NCBI GenBank assembly: GCA_020860805.1
Contig: JAJBTP010000204.1
Span: 1-10,619, forward strand
Length of the DNA: 10,619 nucleotides
Source of the DNA: Tannerellaceae bacterium
GTDB taxonomy: Bacteria; Bacteroidota; Bacteroidia; Bacteroidales; Tannerellaceae
Direction of reading: 5' to 3'
Positions 7,919 to 10,619 of the stretch are shown piece after piece (the first letter of the stretch is position 1; each line of letters opens with the position of its first letter). A program made the position numbers and the translations under genes. The notes beneath the pieces are model-generated. The model worked only from the letters and a program-made list of their open reading frames with translations, searched no databases and had not been told where the DNA came from.

Positions 7919-10479
7919 TCATTCTAAAAGGTGAGTCCGTCTGTAAAGGAAATCAGATTGTTGTTTTATTTTATTAGACAACATTTCAGGATAATCCGGA
8001 TTGTCCCGGAAAAAAGATTCAATCTCTTGCCAGGCTTCAGCCGATTGGTGTCCGGATAGAAGTGCTCTTACCCAGGCGGTGGGAAAGAAGATATCTCCGG
8101 TTCGTTGTATTTCCTGTAGCTTCTCTAATGCAGGCCGGATGTATTTTATGGCTTCCCGCTGGCGGGTATGGTGGTTCAGATACGCTAATGCTGTGGATGC
8201 CCAGGGTTCTATCCGGCGGTTTCCGGCCATTAAAAGGGCATTGAATACGCTATCCCGTGTGGCTGGGTTGAGCGAAACTGCCGGAGGGATAAAAGCGTAT
8301 TCTTTTATCCGGTCGGGATTCGTTAGTCTGCTTTGTTGCTTTTGGATGATTGTCTCTGCCTGTTCCGGAAGATGAAGTGCCAGTAGATAGGATAAATTGA
8401 TATAATCGTTTTCGCTCAGGTAGCAGTTTGTAGGTGGTTTTTGTTTAGCCCATACTTCATACAGCTTTTGAATGGCTGCTTCCGAATGGGTTACTGATGA
8501 ATACAAACGGAAAGCCTGTAAGCGATGCTGCTCGTTGCTATTGGTAAGAATTGTTTCCCATAGTTTAGTTTCTACCAACGACGATTGTACCGGATAGAGT
8601 CGCAGACAGTTTCCGGTATAACTTAAAGCTGTTGAAAATAAAAGGGTGTTTTCTTCCTGTTGTATGTAGTCCAGTAATTTCTCAGTAAACCATTCCGGGG
8701 AAATTGTTCCATGTAAAAGGTTTTCATGCAGGGTAATTAACAGACTTCCTTTTAATACTTCATCCTGTGTAGTCTGTAACTCCCGGATGCTGTATTCGGC
8801 GTCCTGTTGGTTTAGATGGAAAAATCCATAACCTTTACCATTTGTATTGGGAAGTATAGCTTGTATATTGTTTTTGAATTCTTCCGGGATGGGGAATGGC
8901 TTTTCTTTTTCATCGAATGTAATAGTTACTTCTGTATTTTTGTTTCCGTTATAGACAGTATAAGTTAATTCTTGTGGCCACACTAATCCTCTGTTAAACG
9001 AATCATGTTGGGAAATTATAGGTTTGGCCGTTTTCCCACCGGAGGGCAATTTCCGGCATACCTTTTTCATTAATCCAGCTTTGGCTCCAGGTTATAAGGT
9101 CTGTAGGAGTATATGGATCCAGCATCCGGATAAGTCCGCTCCAGTCTGCATTTTCATAGGCATATGTGTGTAGATATTTCCGGATTCCTTTTTGAAAAGC
9201 ATCTTTACCGATAATTTGTACTAACATTTCCATGACTACGGGTGATTTTGTATGGATGATATTTCCATATACTAATCCGGCATTCGATAAGTTATCCAAC
9301 TGTTGTTTAACCGGATTGGAACCCTGGGTACGGTCTTCTGTATAGGCAGAAGGAATATAGCCTACTATAAAATTCAGCCGGTGGTTTACATCCGAAAAAA
9401 GTGGTTCTACGATTTGGGATGCAAAATAATTGGCAAAGACTTCTTTGGTCCATACATCATCAAACCACTCCATCGTTACATAATCACCAAACCGCATATG
9501 TGCTGTTTCGTGAGCAATCAGTAGTGCACTACGTCCCAACCGTTCATTCAGAGTAGGGGATTCGTTCAGGAACATTCTGCGGTCATTATATAATTGTTGC
9601 ACCTGTATGTTCCATTCCTCCGTACTGGAATCCGGGAAGTATTATTAAATCATATTTGGCAAATGGGTAAGGAATGCCTGTGTATTCTTCCAACCATTCC
9701 AGTGCATCAAATACTTCAGAGGCTATCTCCGGACATTGGGTGATTTTCTTCGGATCGGTTTCCCGGTGGAAAACAGCAATCTCGCGGTCCTTTCGTTGAT
9801 ATTTTTCTTTTTTGAACTCTCCGGCAACGAATGAGAACAGATAGGTGCTTAAGGGTTCGGTTTGTCCGAATGTAATATGTTTCCTTTCGTTTTTTGCATT
9901 ATGTTTGGTGGAAAGTACAGGACTATTGGAAATGGCTTCCCATGCGTTCGGAAGCTCTAAAGAAAGTGTATAGAGTGACTTTATATCCGGTTGGTCAAAA
10001 CAGGGGAATAATGTACGCGCACGATCCGGAACGAGGAGCGTATACATTAGTTCGTCTCTCCGGTTAAGAGATTGATCCGGAGTTGTAAATGAAATAAATA
10101 CCCGGTTTCTTCCCGTACGGATATAACCGGCGGGAATAATAAGGTGTTCGTTTATGAGCTGTACGGGAAAAGGTACATCATTGATTAAACATACCAAAAT
10201 TGCATCTTCTGAATCCGGACGGAAATCTGCAATAAATGGTATTTGCTTTTCTGTTGTAAATTCGATACTAATTTGTCCGGTAACCTTTTCTGAGCGTTCT
10301 TCAGGAATATTGAAGGATAGTTTATATTCTACCTCTTTGTAATTTTCTTTCCGGAAAATGGCCAGTTCTTTGCTAACTCCGGGTTCCCATACGTTTTCAT
10401 ATTTTTCCGGACGCCGGCAGGATAGAGGAAACAATAAACCTAAACCAAAAAGAAGTATTTTAATCATTCTGTTATTCAT
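7919..10479 (-). CDS. M1-family zinc metallopeptidase (aminopeptidase N-like) lipoprotein (two apparent frameshifts)
   Basis: Predicted envelope aminopeptidase releasing N-terminal residues from peptides. Reconstructed length is about 852 aa, normal for bacterial M1 enzymes. The N-terminus MNNRMIKILLFGLGLLFPLSC is a lipoprotein signal (Cys21); RRPEKYE follows rather than an acidic surface-export signal, so a periplasmic face is plausible. A beta-sandwich region (about 45-215) precedes GGMEHTG (287-293), the counterpart of GxMEN. The zinc site HETAH (323-327) is followed after 18 residues by Glu346, a complete HEXXH-X18-E. A helical C-terminal half continues to LLE. The usual catalytic Tyr position reads His409 (LVYGNIIHTKSPVV). 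Two shifts break it: an extra base within 9591-9600, and one within 9011-9020 where removing an A gives QTYISQHDSFNRGLVWPQ. It is convergent with the PUL genes, so co-regulation is not implied. An M1 member with altered activity cannot be excluded. Confidence 0.92.
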
Positions 10480-10546
10480 AGGGTAGTTGTTGTCTGTCTA
10501 TAGAAAATGTTTATGTAGGCGAAGTTACTATTTAAAGAAGGATTGA

Positions 10547-10575
10547 CAAACTAAATTTTTACCTAAATTTGAAAA
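10547..10575 (-). promoter_or_regulatory. Weak candidate promoter for the M1 peptidase
   Basis: On the minus strand, TTAGTTTG (complement of 10547-10554) matches seven of eight positions of the Bacteroides -7 box TAnnTTTG. TTTTC, about 16 bases upstream (complement of 10571-10575), is a poor -33 match. It would give a leader of about 60 bases. Nothing else recognisable was seen in 10480-10619. Confidence 0.3.
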
Positions 10576-10619
10576 CGCTAACGAAACCAACTGGTTATTA
10601 TAGACTATATCTTGTTATA

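Noticed and set aside
8001..8375. 124-codon plus-strand open frame opposite the M1 C-terminal region
   Set aside because: Cys/Arg/Ser-rich composition typical of an antisense shadow, with no family resemblance or upstream signal.
7919..9070. Separate 383-aa protein on the minus strand starting MKKVCRKLPSGGK
   Set aside because: Its first residues are an out-of-frame reading of the preceding M1 segment (WINEKGMPEIALRW). From ISQHDSFNRG onward it is the M1 C-terminal part, so it is not an independent gene.

Overview
The window looks like chromosomal DNA from a Bacteroidales gut-type bacterium (Bacteroides/Parabacteroides-like; the genus cannot be fixed from sequence alone). Evidence: a SusC/SusD outer-membrane glycan-uptake pair, lipoprotein and Tat export signals, a Bacteroidetes-type -7 box (TACATTTG), few Shine-Dalgarno sites and moderate GC. 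No rRNA, tRNA, CRISPR array, transposase or integrase was seen.

Layout. 1-133: purine/A-rich leader. 134-3431 (+): SusC-like TonB-dependent transporter with an N-terminal STN signalling domain. 3444-5128 (+): SusD-like glycan-binding lipoprotein. 5129-5304: intergenic region with a long inverted repeat followed by a T-rich tract, a possible 35-codon ORF, and a good promoter. 5305-6708 (+): Tat-exported Gfo/Idh/MocA-type enzyme of the GH109 (alpha-N-acetylgalactosaminidase) kind, followed by a clear rho-independent terminator. 6801-7833 (+): secreted GH18 chitinase-like glycosidase. 7919-10479 (-): convergent M1-family zinc peptidase lipoprotein. 10480-10619: its upstream region.

The plus-strand genes read as part of a polysaccharide utilization locus (PUL). 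SusC/SusD would bind and import an oligosaccharide, GH109 would remove terminal alpha-GalNAc, and GH18 would cleave beta-1,4-GlcNAc linkages. Together these suggest an amino-sugar-rich substrate such as host glycoprotein/mucin glycan or a chitin-like or peptidoglycan-derived chain. The substrate is inferred. The M1 peptidase could trim peptides from the same glycoproteins, but it is transcribed separately and may be unrelated.

The most striking property is that four of the five main genes are broken by single-base indels: eight in all (four in susC, one in susD, one in GH18, two in M1). Most sit in or beside short homopolymers. The reading frames on both sides stay coherent, with catalytic motifs kept and no in-frame nonsense codons. 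This points to sequencing/assembly error, or less likely very recent decay, rather than eight separate ancient inactivations. Genes are annotated over their full reconstructed spans, with each shift located.

I found no strong case for an entirely new system. The best second-look items are the intergenic inverted repeat that would occlude the ribosome-binding site of a hydrophobic mini-ORF, and the M1 peptidase whose catalytic tyrosine position reads as histidine.
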